Shown here: one piece after another, positions 23,729 through 33,943 of the stretch
Layout of the letters: every line of letters begins with the position of its first letter
How positions within the stretch are numbered: the first letter of the stretch is position 1
Assembly: GCA_013420905.1 (NCBI GenBank)
Contig: JAAXNY010000001.1
Location: 2,418,001 to 2,482,000, forward strand
Direction: 5' to 3'
Source of the DNA: Collybia mongolica
Lineage: Eukaryota > Basidiomycota > Agaricomycetes > Agaricales > Clitocybaceae
DNA length: 64,000 nucleotides
Translations under genes and position numbers: made by a program
Notes under the pieces: model-generated
What the model saw: the letters and a program-made list of their open reading frames with translations, nothing else
Databases searched by the model: none
What the model was told of the DNA's origin: nothing

Positions 23729-26083
23729 ATGTCGTTCTGGTCACGACCCTCCAAGCGTCTCCATGATCACCTTGCAACACACTACTGGGATGGGAAGCTA
23801 CACTTGAGACGACGAGATCAGCTTGTATACGCTCCTAATGAGGCCCGCCCAGATTTCATCCCTATCACGGCGCCACTCATGTGCGCAACTCTCCCTTACG
23901 ACAACCTTGGATTCTGGAATTTTCCTGAGCGGATGGGTTGGACGGTGCATCGTTATGACCGCAGATGCCACTCAGGTCGGTGTCCACCTGGAAACTGCAT
24001 AGCTCCTGGTGAAAATGTGCGCTATGGTTTGCAGGCGCCTGCCATATCCAAAATGGACGGCAGTGAGCCGTCTGTTGCAGCGAAGATCTCGTTTTTTCAG
24101 GCATGGTTGTTCTTCGGTGCACTCGCCGAGTTATGCTCAATTTGTGGCCTTGCCTTCGACATAGACGAAATATTCGTGTTGGGAGATACTGTCACCATGG
24201 CAGGACTAAATAGTCTACTAATGAAGCTTTTCTTCGCATCACAACGCCGTAAACATGCAGGGATGAGGGAGCTTAGGTCAAAGCTTTATGCCCTTACCCG
24301 GGAGATTCAGCTCGTGATTACCAGAGCAGGAGAGTTCGAGGACGAGCACCAGTACACGTTCTCGGAATGTCAAGTGTTATGCACCATTCATATTCTTCTT
24401 CGCACTATCCTGTTGGCCTTCCTATGCCATTCACCAGCGTGGAATATTGACCTAGCAGATGGTATGGTCATTTCCGTTGGGGACGTACAGTTTGACTGGG
24501 CCCACGAGGGCCAGAGTGCGATGGGAACATTCATGCTCTCTCGTCTCTTAGAAAAAGGATGGTGCAAAAGCGAACTAAATGGGTTAGGGTATGACGTGAT
24601 GTTCTTCGCTTACTTTATCGACCGCCCAGAGGCACGCCGGGAGCATGCCCGCTGCACAGAAACGAGGTGTCTGGCAAGTTAAACCAGTGAAGATGATTAC
24701 CAAACGGCACACACCAACATCGACTGCAACTGTGATTTTGTCTGTTGACCTGGAGGCCGAACAAGTACCTTTTGACCTCATAGAAGGAAAGATCCCGAAA
24801 ATTCTTATAACTCAAGATCTCAAGTTGTCTGTGGTTCGAGATGAGGATTATCCGTTCGTCGCAATTAGTCATGTGTGTAAGTAACACAACATTCAATAAT
24901 GAAAGACATTCATTGACAGATATATCCAGGGGCCGATGGGCTGGGGAACCCTTTCCAAAACTCCCTTCCACGGTGCCAGCTCCAACGGTTACGAGATTAT
25001 GTGACTACCCTTACCCAAATTCTCAAGTTGTCACGCCGCCGCCCTTTAGCCTTGTGGATCGACACCCTGTGTATCCCCGTAGCCCGTCATTTGAAAAAAT
25101 ACCGACAACTAGCAATTGGGCTGCTTAGAAAAACATATCATGATGCCGCAGTTGTCCTCGTCCTCGACCGAGAATTATGCTCGGTCGAGTCGCACAAAAT
25201 ATCGGATCTTGAGCTAGGCATCCGAGTGATGTCTGGTGGATGGATCAAGCGCCTTTGGACACTTCAAGAGGCCGCTCTGAGTATAGACTCCAAAGGAAGT
25301 CCAGGGAAGATGTACTTCTAAATGGGAGATGGTCCTATCCGCTGGAATCCCTCGTTGCATAGTTTTCAGCGGATGCTGCTTCGGCCAGGGTACAAACCAC
25401 CCAAGCGCCCCCCTAAAACGACGGCTCTCTCATCTACAGTGCAGGAAATCAAAGACGGTCTTCTGTTTGGGCTCTGGTTACAGGTCTCAATGACTGACCA
25501 TCTCCCGTCTGTCAAGGACCTCGGACCGTATGGCTTCGACCCTCAACTGCAAAGACTCATTGGGGCGGTGCAGAATCGGATGACTAGCAAATCGGAAGAC
25601 GAAGCGATCTGTGTTGCGTCACTGGCCGGTTTGGATTTGACCAGCATCCTCAGCGTCAGGACAGCTGGAGAGCGGATGCAACAGTTATATCTCCTCTTGC
25701 ACAAGCTTCCCATGGCAATCATATTCGTGCAGTTTCCTACTTTTGGTACACCATACTACACCCCAACTCGGTGCTTGGAGGACGCTCCGTTTCGCTGGGC
25801 ACCCGCGTCTCTCCTGCTCCATACCACCGAAGCTATGAATATGCACCAAGTGTATGCGGCGCAGCGGTTTGCAAGTACTGGATACCGCATGGATGCGAAG
25901 TGCGAGTCCGATGGCCTGCACATAAAGCACAACGGACTTATCTTTCTCTCCGATGTAACGCAATCGTCGACGTGCCTTTTTGAAGATGCGGCCAGTACGG
26001 ATCAGTACTGCCTGACATGGTCTGGGGACGTACCAATCAGCGTTCCCCACGATTTAGCTAAACCTGATAGTCCTTGCCCTTGA
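23729..26083 (+). pseudogene. HET-domain (heterokaryon-incompatibility-like) gene, inactivated
   Basis: Remnant of a basidiomycete HET-domain protein of about 770 residues. The N-terminal half (MSFWSRPSKRLHDHLATHYW onward, about 318 codons) is intact. TETRCLAS is followed by TAA at 24680-24682, yet the same frame then reads DDYQTAHTNIDCNCDFVC, as this family does. A frameshift lies near 24740, after which VDLEAEQVPFDLIEGKIP continues. A normal intron at 24878-24929 joins ISHV to WADGLGNP. The HET core is clear: LALWIDTLCIPVARHLKKY and SGGWIKRLWTLQEAAL. A second stop, TAA at 25319-25321, sits where a CAA would keep the frame, and the C-terminal part is open to 26083. HET proteins trigger cell death on non-self fusion, so loss is tolerated and common. 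Confidence 0.82.
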
Positions 26084-26235
26084 TGCACCTTTCCAAGTGA
26101 CATCCTTGGAATCAAGTGACAGGCTCAAAGAACATCAGCAAGATCTAAAAATACAAAGGCAAATTCATGGGCAACTGGGAAAAAGTTAATACAGTCCAAC
26201 CTCCTATACTTTACAGTCCCCCACATGTCCTTGCA

Positions 26236-26293
26236 GACTCTGCATAGACTCCGTGCGGACTCCATGTGGACTCCACAGAGTCTGCGTGGACTC
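26236..26293. repeat. 11-bp minisatellite, consensus GACTCCRTGYG
   Basis: Five imperfect 11-bp units begin at 26236, 26247, 26258, 26269 and about 26280. The array is framed by a perfect 10-bp inverted repeat, GCAGACTCTG (26233-26242) and CAGAGTCTGC (26276-26285), so the whole can fold as a hairpin. Confidence 0.75.
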
Positions 26294-26689
26294 AGTTACT
26301 TTCTTCTATTATAAATTACTTACTTACATATAAGGGTTTACTTACTGACATTCTACATGCATTGGTGGGATGATAAAATATATTGCTACTGAATATAATA
26401 CATGGATAATAAAACATAATTTAATATGGGTGGGGGCCCTGCCCCTGCCCCCCCGTCATCCTTGTCAGCCCCTGCAGCATTGTCAGCGGCCTGGGTTTCA
26501 GTGGTGGTGGCACTGGCCGCTTTTCTTGTCATTGTCCCCATGGTTGTCATTGTCCTCATAGTGGTGGTGGTCATCTTCATTGTAGTTGTCATCATTGTTG
26601 CGCCATTGTTGGTGCTGCCACTGCCACTGCTGTTGCTGTTGTTGCCACAGGCCTCGTCAGCACTATTGCTACTAGTGCTATTGCTATCT

Positions 26690-26734
<45 letters not shown>

Positions 26735-26765
26735 TTGTTGTTGTTTTTGTTGTTGTTGTTGTTGT
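26690..26765. repeat. (GTT)n trinucleotide microsatellite
   Basis: About 76 bp of nearly pure GTT/AAC repeat with two short T-runs. On the minus strand it encodes a long Asn run; on the plus strand it produces an artefactual poly-Leu frame. Confidence 0.9.
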
Positions 26766-27368
26766 CATCTTCCAGGTGCACTGGGGCACCCTGGGCATTG
26801 GCAGCCATGTCCTTCTCATCTTGGGTTCCTGAAGCAGGAGGGGACATGTTGTGTGGTGAGTGTGTAGATGAGCGGCATGTGGGACTCACCTCCCTTTGCC
26901 CCTCAGGGCGCCCTTTCCTCATCGTCCCCTTGTTCCACGTCCATTTCTATCCTTCGCCCCACACCGTCTCATGTATTGTCATGTTGGCATTGGTTGGCAT
27001 TTGGTGCGTTGGCATTGGCGGTTTGGCAAGTGTCATTGATGTGGTTGAAGAGAACCAATGAAGACGTGGCAACGGTAATGTGACCATTGCACATGCTTTG
27101 TAGTCATGTGACCTAAATGTGTTGACTTGAGGCCAGTGTAGCCTGTAGCTAGGAATGTCCATCTTGCCCAACGGTTATGAATGCCAAACATATTACATAA
27201 TGTTTGTGCATGTACGTGTTTGAACCTAGTTGGTTGCAAGTTTTTCAGCACCATTATGTTATGTTATTAATAACAAATAGTATATATAATTTGAGTAAAT
27301 AAAAATTATATTAGTAATTGACTGGCTGCATGGATTCTGCAAGCTGTCTGTCCATGCTTGTCTGCATG

Positions 27369-27388
27369 TCCATGTAAAATTACATGGA
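27369..27388. repeat. Perfect 9-bp palindrome with 2-nt centre
   Basis: TCCATGTAA, AA, TTACATGGA. It sits within a stretch rich in repeated ATGGA/TCCAT words and could be part of an element terminus. Confidence 0.6.
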
Positions 27389-28379
27389 TTGATGCGGACT
27401 TGGTGCAGACATGGATTGTTGTCTGGCTGATGGTCCTGCCAAATGAGTCTGTGTGTCCACACAGGTTATGTGGCTTAGTGTAAAGACCTCCCAACCTCCT
27501 GGAATCACAACCTCCTGTCAATTCAGGAGGACAAAACCAGTGCACCCATGGAATTCTAACCTTTGGGGCTGGGAGCCAAGGCTTCCTGGACTTGTATATA
27601 TTGCATTCACATGATAGATTCCTAGCACCCAGGCATATAGGAATTTATAGTGATCACACCTACAGCAACTTTATCACCTGAAAATTTGGAGCTATCATTG
27701 CCTCTGAAGCCTTGCAAGTCATTTTCTTCAATAAGTCCATCCAGACCTTTGTCAGATCTTGCAACAACCTCCTTCTCACTGACTTTCACTACTTTAACCA
27801 CCTCAAGGCATCCTTCCTCTGTAGATTTGGAATACAATCTGTGCTCCAGCTGTTGAACTTGAACTCACAAACAGCAGGATCAAAAAAATCACCTGTTGAA
27901 AAATCTTCAGACACATCCAGCCACAGAGCTGTATTTGTTGCATGTGGCTTTAGTAGTGGGAGGTGTAAATATTAGCACAGATGTCAAAGGTGTTGTTGCA
28001 ATGGCAACTCAGTCTTGGACTGTACCCAAGCCCCTATCTGATGTGTGATGTGGAGAACATCCTCATTTTTTATAGAACTTTACTGTTTTCACCTCTGTCA
28101 TATGAAAGTTCAACTCTTCATTTTTCTCTTCATGCAGTGCCCCTGCCTCAGCCTCCTTCTTCAATAATCTCAGATCCTGCATTCAAACAACAATCAATTC
28201 CAACCCTAATCTATTCAAAAATCATAACTCTTATCAAAGTTGATGTCTTTCATCACCTTCTCATTGACTATCCCAACCAAGAATTTGTTTAGTCAGTTTG
28301 TGATGGGCTTCATGTTTCTGGCTATGGGCTGAGTTTCCTGATGATGGTTCATTTCTTACTACATGGGATGAATCTTGCC

Positions 28380-29380
28380 CTACTTGTGATGCAACTGAAG
28401 CTTCATTTCTTGAGTCCCAAAGGGATGAAGAAATTGCAGCTAGTCATTTCCCTGAGTCCTTCAGTCCAGAAATTCTTCCTGGAATGTATTGCATGCCTAT
28501 TCATGCTGTCCCAAAATCTGACTGCTCAGATCTCCAGATGGTCACTGACTACAGTGCTGGTTTATACACTCTCAACTCTGTCATCCCCCACTCTGCCATT
28601 GTTGGTAGGCAACCTAAAACATCTAGGAAATGCAATTCTCCAGCTCTGTGAACTACATACATGGTTCCTCCACTGACCTCATAATGTTCAAATCAGATGT
28701 AAAAGGAGCCGATTGCCTAATGCCAATGGCTTTTGAATGGCAAATCAAGCAGGTCAATACCATCAATGGCTATTGACATGTGATCAATGTGCCTGCTTTG
28801 GAGATAGTGGATCCACATGCATTTGGACATCCCCCTTCTTTCTTGTCCTTTTGGATCACAAAGTTCATCAAATCTATTGATGACCTTTTCACATATGCTG
28901 ATGACTCCTTTTCCATTGAACTTTGTCAAAACCTGTTGTGGTATCCAATATCTTCTAAAGAACCAGGCTCAGCTCCTCCTTTTTAATGAACTTGGTATTC
29001 CTCACAAAGAGCACAAACAGGTCTCTGGTGCAGACACTACCCCCTTTTGTGATGCATCCTTTTCCAGAATGGGTTTTTGGTACCCTGATCTCCAGTTAGG
29101 TTTCTTTTGCCCCATAGACTTTCCTGTTCCTAACACTTTGGGGTAACCAATTATTGCTCCCACCTCAATATTCTTCTATGAGGTTCTTTGTGTTGCTTCT
29201 GCAATCCACTCCATCTGAGATCACTGCTTATCAACAAAAACTGCAGTAATCTACACAGACAACTCCAAATACTGTGGATATGTTCAACTCCCTCCATACC
29301 CCTCCAACCTACAATTCTATTCTCACCTCAAGAGTTGGCTGTCTAATCTCTCAATCCTTAGATATCTGAGTGCTCCATAT
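28380..29380 (+). pseudogene. Reverse transcriptase / RNase H remnant
   Basis: Broken reading frames retain RT blocks. GMYCMPIHAVPKSDCSDLQM and VTDYSAGLYTLNSVIPHSA are the start of the palm; KSDVKGADCLMPM-like words are next to 28690. ITKFIKSIDDLFTYADDSFS includes the catalytic YADDS box, and LLFNELGIPHKEHKQVSG follows. Further on, TPFCDASFSRMGFWYPDLQL and YTDN-type words near 29255 look like RNase H. The frame changes several times and in-frame stops occur, so it is not functional. The YADD motif plus the downstream recombinase set this apart from LINE-type RTs. Confidence 0.68.
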
Positions 29381-29955
29381 TGATGGTAAGAATAATTCCA
29401 TTGATGCTCTCTCACATGGCAATTTTGAACTTACAAACACTCTTGCCTCCTGCCACCTTTCCATCATTCATAGTTTCCATACTGTTTTCATGTGTCACCA
29501 CATCAACCCCAAATCCATTGATACTTATCTTTCAGGGATTTCCAATCAACTTGAAACATAACTTCCCAGAAGTCTGTAAGGCCCACTCTTCTGCCCTAGT
29601 CTCAAAAACCCTTTGGGGTTGCAAGCATTTGAAAGGTTCTCCCATTTCTTGCAAAGTGGTGCTTCCAATTGGGATGTTGCATGATATCTGCAATTTCTAT
29701 GCAGCTTCCCCCACCCATAAAACCTCCTGTTCTATGTGCTTCTATGCTCAGGTTTCTATACTCTCTTGTGCCTCAGGGAACTCACATATCTCAATTCCAA
29801 GGAACTTTGCAATCCTCAAAAACTCTCCAAATGCTTGTCAGTCCTGTTTCCCAATGACCATTCATATCAATTCCTGCTGCCCTCCCACAAATTTGACCCT
29901 TTCTTTGAGGGAAACTGCATCACTGTCAACTGCTTGTCTTTAAAATGCCCCAAAC

Positions 29956-29987
29956 CAAGAGGTGTCAGATCTTCCGATCCTGGACAT
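29956..29987 (+). repeat. Left terminal inverted repeat of the 724-bp element
   Basis: 32 bp beginning CAAGAGGTGT and ending CCTGGACAT. It pairs with 30648-30679 apart from two mismatches at its ninth-eleventh positions (CA against TG on the matching strand). Confidence 0.82.
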
Positions 29988-30647
29988 TCAACCTGAATCC
30001 CAATTTGGAAGTCGGTGATATCCAAAGAATGGCAGGACGGCAAGCCATCAACCAAATCAACCCAGCTAGCTTTGGCATGAGCTTGGCAACCCTCACTGTT
30101 GACAGAAAGTGTATTTGAGTTGTTTCTTGAGTGCAGATAAAAGTCTATAAGTACTTATATTAGATGTAGGCCATAGAAACACAAGAAAGATATGCAGTGT
30201 GATGAATACAAGAAATAATAGGCATGATAATGTACAGCATGGTACACTTATAAGACAGTAGTGTCAACTCAAAAGACATCTAAGCTATCCTTGTGAGGAA
30301 CAGTAGAAGATAAATACTACAAAAAAGTCAAATATCAATAAAGGAAACATCCTTTTTGAGTGGTGCAGTAGAAGGTACAGAGAGAGTATAAATAGCGGGT
30401 GTGGGCTGAGGTAAACCACACACAGTCTATATACAGACCAATGTAGGAATGATATCTTGGGGTAGGCACATTAATGAGCTTAGAATTAAGCAAAAAGCGT
30501 CCAATATTGTTAAGATAATGTCGAGGCTGCATGGCTGATGTAAGAACTTCGCTTACTCAGTTGAGGTGTAGCCATCTGATGCCGTTTGCCAACACAACCC
30601 ACAACAGTTTCCTTATTTGGGGGGGGGGGGAGGGGGCCTCGGCTATG

Positions 30648-30679
30648 ATGTCCAGGATCGGAAGATCCAACACCTCTTG
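30648..30679 (-). repeat. Right terminal inverted repeat of the 724-bp element
   Basis: 32 bp beginning ATGTCCAGG and ending ACACCTCTTG, the inverse of 29956-29987. It is followed directly by the CCCCAAAC duplicate. Confidence 0.82.
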
Positions 30680-31030
30680 CCCCAAACCACATCCTCTTTT
30701 CAATAAGTAACTTCAGTCACATGACAACCTCTTACCTTTCAACCCCAACCTATGGCTCTGTTTAAGTAGATGTATCCCAATGCATTCCTTCTTCACAAGC
30801 ATCTCCAGTGTTTCTGTGGAAAATCTTATGCTGGTCAGTCACTCTGCTCAGGTAGCATAACTGCACTTGCAGAAGCAGGAGTTTTGCCACATATCATTCA
30901 AGCAAGTGGATGTTGGTTCTCAGAAACATTCCACATTTACATGTGCCAAAGCCCCATCCTCATCCAAGCTCCACTTCTCCCCATTACCCAATCTGTGAAT
31001 AGCTATTGATCATGATTTTGTTTTTTTCCC

Positions 31031-31451
31031 TGGACCTATTTTCTTATTTATTTTTTCTATGCTTGGCCATCTGTGTTTATTATGCTTTCTTTTGCCAGTC
31101 ACTCCACTCATGATCAAACTCCCGGGACATTCCTTTGAAAAAAATTCTGCTTTCTTAGGTTTATAGTGTTTCGGCTCAATAAATCATAATTTTCCGGCCT
31201 TGGGACTCTCCGGAGATCCCAAAAGGGCTCGAACAGACTACTCTGACACTGTTTAAGCAAGACTCGATTGGACTCCGCATATACATAACTCCCGCAGTGT
31301 CACGTGACGGCGCGTTGATCATGTGAAACGTGAACCCGACTCAAAGCGGCAGTGGCTTCGATTTCAGAGAACCTTGAATTCTCATTCATATCATCAACTC
31401 AGTCCATTTAACTGGACCTCTATAGTCTTATAAAGACGCCAAACATCTGAC
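31031..31451. promoter_or_regulatory. Boundary of the transposon island and NC2-alpha promoter
   Basis: CpG dinucleotides return from about 31120, marking the end of the CpG-poor island. The remaining 300 bp precede the NC2-alpha start codon. No element was identified. Confidence 0.4.
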
Positions 31452-32217
31452 ATGAAGCATAAGAACAAGCAGACGAAGTTTCCCGTTGTATGTCTTTCAT
31501 GCTGGCAACGGCAATGAAGGCCCCAATCATGACACGACATCTATCCAGGCCCGCATAAAGAAGATAATGCAGAAAGATGAGGAGGTTGGGAAAGTCGCGC
31601 AGGCTACTCCTGTCGTTATTTGTATGTCGCATTGTGGTTCGGGGAAATAGCGGTCTCACGACGAAAATTTGTCATAGCGAAAGCACTGGAACTCTTCTTG
31701 GGACTCATTGTCGAGGAGGCTAGCAAAGTTACAATTGAACGAGGTTCAAAGAAGGTCGAGGCCTATCATCTGTGCGTTTGCGTTGTTTTTGTCAGAATCT
31801 AATCTAATCCTCTTCGATACGTAAAGAAAACATGCTGTTGAGACGACCGAGATACTCGACTTCTTGAAGGAAATCGTTGAGGGTGTTGCGGACCCTTCAG
31901 CTGGCGGTACTATCGACCTGGAGAGTGAGAATGCAGAAGCAAAGAAGAAGAGGGGGAAAGGCAAGAAGACCGCAGCAGCTGGAGACGGACCTGTGAAAAA
32001 GAGGCGAAAGAAGAAAGACGGGCAAGAGGCTGAAGGGGAGGGTGATGTTGAAATGCGATCAGAACCTGATCAAGATCAAGACGATGAGGAAGAGGAGGAA
32101 GAGAAACCGCCGAAGAAGCCACGTAAACGTCCCACAAAGAACCCCAAACCAAAGAGCTCAAGCAGCGGGAAAGAGGATGAGTGGCAGGATGACAAACCGT
32201 TCATGCCCAGAGGCTGA
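31452..32217 (+). CDS. Negative cofactor 2 alpha (DRAP1 / Bur6), histone-fold protein
   Basis: Subunit of the NC2 heterodimer that binds TBP on promoters and blocks TFIIA/TFIIB recruitment. Four exons join precisely. Exon 1 is MKHKNKQTKFPV, exon 2 ARIKKIMQKDEEVGKVAQAT plus PVVIS, exon 3 KALELFLGLIVEEASKVTIE plus RGSKKVEAYHL, and exon 4 KHAVETTEILDFLKEIVEGV. Together they make a complete CBF/NF-Y/histone-fold domain at residues about 10-95. The tail alternates basic (KKKRGKGKK, KKRRKKK) and acidic (EEEEEE) stretches and ends DKPFMPRG, total about 215 aa. The stop lies only 92 bp from the convergent Sld5 stop, so the 3' ends of the two transcripts probably overlap. Confidence 0.92.
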
Positions 32218-32309
32218 TGTACACATGTTGTAAGATATACACATCTGCTTAGTGAGAACGCTCCAGGATTTATAGTTTCAAGTTCAATGTACCAGCCAAG
32301 ACCAAACCT

Positions 32310-33355
32310 CTACACCAGTTCAGCTTCTCCTCTGGCCACTAGATGCTCGACCACGTAGAATGGCACTAAAGATATATGACCTTTCGCCATCTTCAATGAC
32401 TCTCCGCTATGTTTTTTTTTGTCAATTAGTGATATTCAATTAGATGAAAGAATCGTAACGGCATACTCTGGAAGGTGAACGGGTGGACAATTCTTTAGGG
32501 CATGGACGAAGACAGGACGGCTCCTGTCTGGCTCTGTGACTGAAGGACAGTGGTCAACGTACATTTAATAAAATCAAACCGAGGAGGATGCACTCATGAT
32601 ATTTTTCGGTTCATCACTTCTAGAAAGGGGGTCCACATCATCCAGGTGACCTTGTGTTGGAGGAAGGCTTTGTAAAACAGACAAATATAGATGGCGATCT
32701 ATTACGTTGGCTTGCCTGTAGAGTTATTCAAACACAGTAGAGCTCAACACGGAAAAACGCCGCACCGACTGGCATGAGCTCGCTCCGCCGCTGTCATTCG
32801 TGTTTGTATCTCAGCGTTAGTCGTTATATATCGAGCGTATTTCTCGATCTATTGCATAACCTAAGCATTATGAAATAGTACCCCATTGCCTTGTGTGGAT
32901 GCAAATTCACCTTGAACAACCGTGTCCGCACGTACGAACGCACAATAAATTTTACCCTTTCGATCTCCACCTGAGCGAGCATAATCCTAATGTGCTCTTC
33001 TTCAGAGGTCGATGCATCTCCACGCAAAAGCTGGACAGTTTCTGACTAGTCTCTGGCATGAGTTACGGCCCCTTTCTCTTTGACAATTGCTCATGCCCAC
33101 CTGCCGCCTAAGATGATCTAAAAGGTTCGCTAGTAGATCCTCGTGCGCCGCTAATAGATCTGGAGCATGCCTTTCGTTCGTCCAATGCCGTATCAGTTGT
33201 TCCAGGGGTGTTTCATTGGTTGCTGTATGGATACCTGGAATGATATCCTCGTTTTCGTCCTCATCAGGGGCGGCATTCCTCGCGCGATCTATGAAAGATG
33301 GACCTGCGGCACCACCACCCGCGACTTGAAGATCATACTCATCATCCCAGTCCAT
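32310..33355 (-). CDS. SLD5: GINS complex subunit Sld5
   Basis: One of the four GINS proteins of the CMG replicative helicase (Cdc45-MCM-GINS), nuclear. The start chosen is MDWDDEYDLQ at 33355; the frame is open further upstream, but that part does not look like the family. Exon 1 has TPLEQLIRHWTNERHAPDLL, AAHEDLLANLLDHLRRQ. Exon 2 gives RGDASTSEEEHIRIMLAQVE and IERVKFIVRSYVRTRLFK, the most conserved helices. Next comes IEKYARYITTNAEIQTRM, TAAERAHA, then SLPPTQGHLDDVDPL, PDRSRPVFVHALKNCPPVHL, and the last exon ESLKMAKGHISLVPFYVVEH LVARGEAELV with TAG at 32312-32310. The C-terminal B-domain beta strands are thus complete. Total about 230 aa. Confidence 0.9.
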
Positions 33356-33943
33356 GTGGCGTATTTCAAGCAGAATGGGGACCTTCGCTCGCGCTTTGGT
33401 CCACCCTGAAGGGCTCACGTGAAACCTATTTTGAATTGAAGAAAACCCGCCACCCGACATGAAAAGCCACAAAACTAAAACTAATTGGTTCAAAATAGTT
33501 TATTTTATAACTCCATGATTGGTTTGACAGCCAGGTGCCAGCAGCTTCGTAACGATAAGACTCATTTCGGAGAATGGAGAAAGACGGGTTGGATAATATC
33601 TTGGGACTTTCTCACCCCGCTTGAAGTGACTTTCCACCAAAACGGTGCCGGGCAAAATTTGAATCGTTGTCACGGAGCAGGTAAGGTAGTTGTGCCAATG
33701 TCCCCAAGAATCGGTGTACTTCGAGGCCCAGACCAAACGACACCACGACATCACAGAGATGCATGTGGAAAGGTCAAGCTCCATGTTCTGACTCTCAGGC
33801 CATATCAATCATTCAGGGTGGCCATTTCTCATTCATCTTTGGCATTCGCATGGTCTTTAGTTATCGATGCCATAACCCGGAAAATATTGAACAACCGTAC
33901 AACAACAACTTAGCTGAGACTGGCATAATGTATATATAACAGT
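33356..33943. other. Intergenic, 590 bp
   Basis: Lies upstream of SLD5 and downstream of the Dap1-like gene. Overlapping open frames occur on both strands (33485-33913 +, 33500-33808 -), but neither shows motifs or splice continuity. No gene is called. Confidence 0.4.

Larger units (their letters stand above)
26084..27600. other. CpG-poor repeat-derived region left of the retroelement
   Basis: Transposon-like sequence. It holds an 11-bp minisatellite (26236-26293), a decayed minus-strand frame with an Asn-rich run encoded by a long trinucleotide repeat (26386-26985), and a palindrome at 27369-27388. The minus-strand frame starts near MPTNANMTIHETVWGEG and meets a stop soon after, then reopens at MRKGRPEGQREVSPT. 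I do not recognise the protein. The element type is unclear. Confidence 0.5.
29956..30679. mobile_element. 724-bp non-autonomous TIR element, hAT-like
   Basis: An insertion in the recombinase remnant. The left end starts CAAGAGGTGTCAGATCTTCC and the right end is its inverse with two mismatches, giving 32-bp terminal inverted repeats (29956-29987 and 30648-30679). The flanks carry the 8-bp direct repeat CCCCAAAC (29948-29955 and 30680-30687), the usual hAT target duplication. Because the flanking words and TIR tips overlap, a 12-bp reading (TGCCCCAAACCA with 30-bp TIRs) is also possible and would point to another superfamily. The interior has no transposase frame, so it is a MITE-like element. 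It contains at least ten CpGs, unlike the surrounding retroelement, so it is probably a younger insertion. A G12 run occurs at 30619-30630. Confidence 0.82.
29380..31010 (+). pseudogene. Tyrosine recombinase remnant, split by an insertion
   Basis: The N-terminal core-binding part reads NPKSIDTYLSGISNQLET, then KAHSSALVSKTLWGCKHLKG, with LLCSGFYTLLCLRELTY and PFFEGNCITVNCLSLK in adjoining frames. The reading is cut at 29956 by an inverted-repeat element and resumes at 30680 with LQSHDNLLPFNPNLWLC and PMHSFFTS. The catalytic end is recognisable: KSYAGQSLCSGSITALAEAG, VLPHIIQASGCWFSETFHIY. The positions that carry the catalytic Arg in related recombinases (SLRSG, ASGRW) read Cys here, each explained by CGN to TGN. 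The final Tyr context is FHIYM. Not functional. Confidence 0.68.
27600..31030 (+). mobile_element. Decayed tyrosine-recombinase retroelement (DIRS/Ngaro type)
   Basis: A plus-strand element carrying, in order, reverse-transcriptase, RNase H-like and tyrosine-recombinase remnants. This is the DIRS/Ngaro arrangement, which lacks a DDE integrase. Frames are broken by many stops and frameshifts. Many conserved Arg positions are now Cys or stop, as expected from C-to-T change at CpG. By eye only one CpG (near 28711) remains between 27600 and 29945. The edges are estimated from where CpG scarcity and family resemblance end. I could not identify split direct or inverted terminal repeats. A 724-bp inverted-repeat element interrupts it at 29956-30679. 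Confidence 0.72.

Noticed and set aside
24672..24750. Intron hiding the first stop and the frameshift in the HET gene
   Set aside because: The sequence after the stop (DDYQTAHTNIDCNCDFV) looks like conserved family coding sequence in the original frame, so it is more likely exon than intron.
26426..27061. Long plus-strand frame encoding poly-Val/Leu, looking like a membrane protein
   Set aside because: It is the antisense reading of a GTT/AAC microsatellite and adjoining triplet-rich DNA. Low-complexity triplet repeats stay open in every frame.
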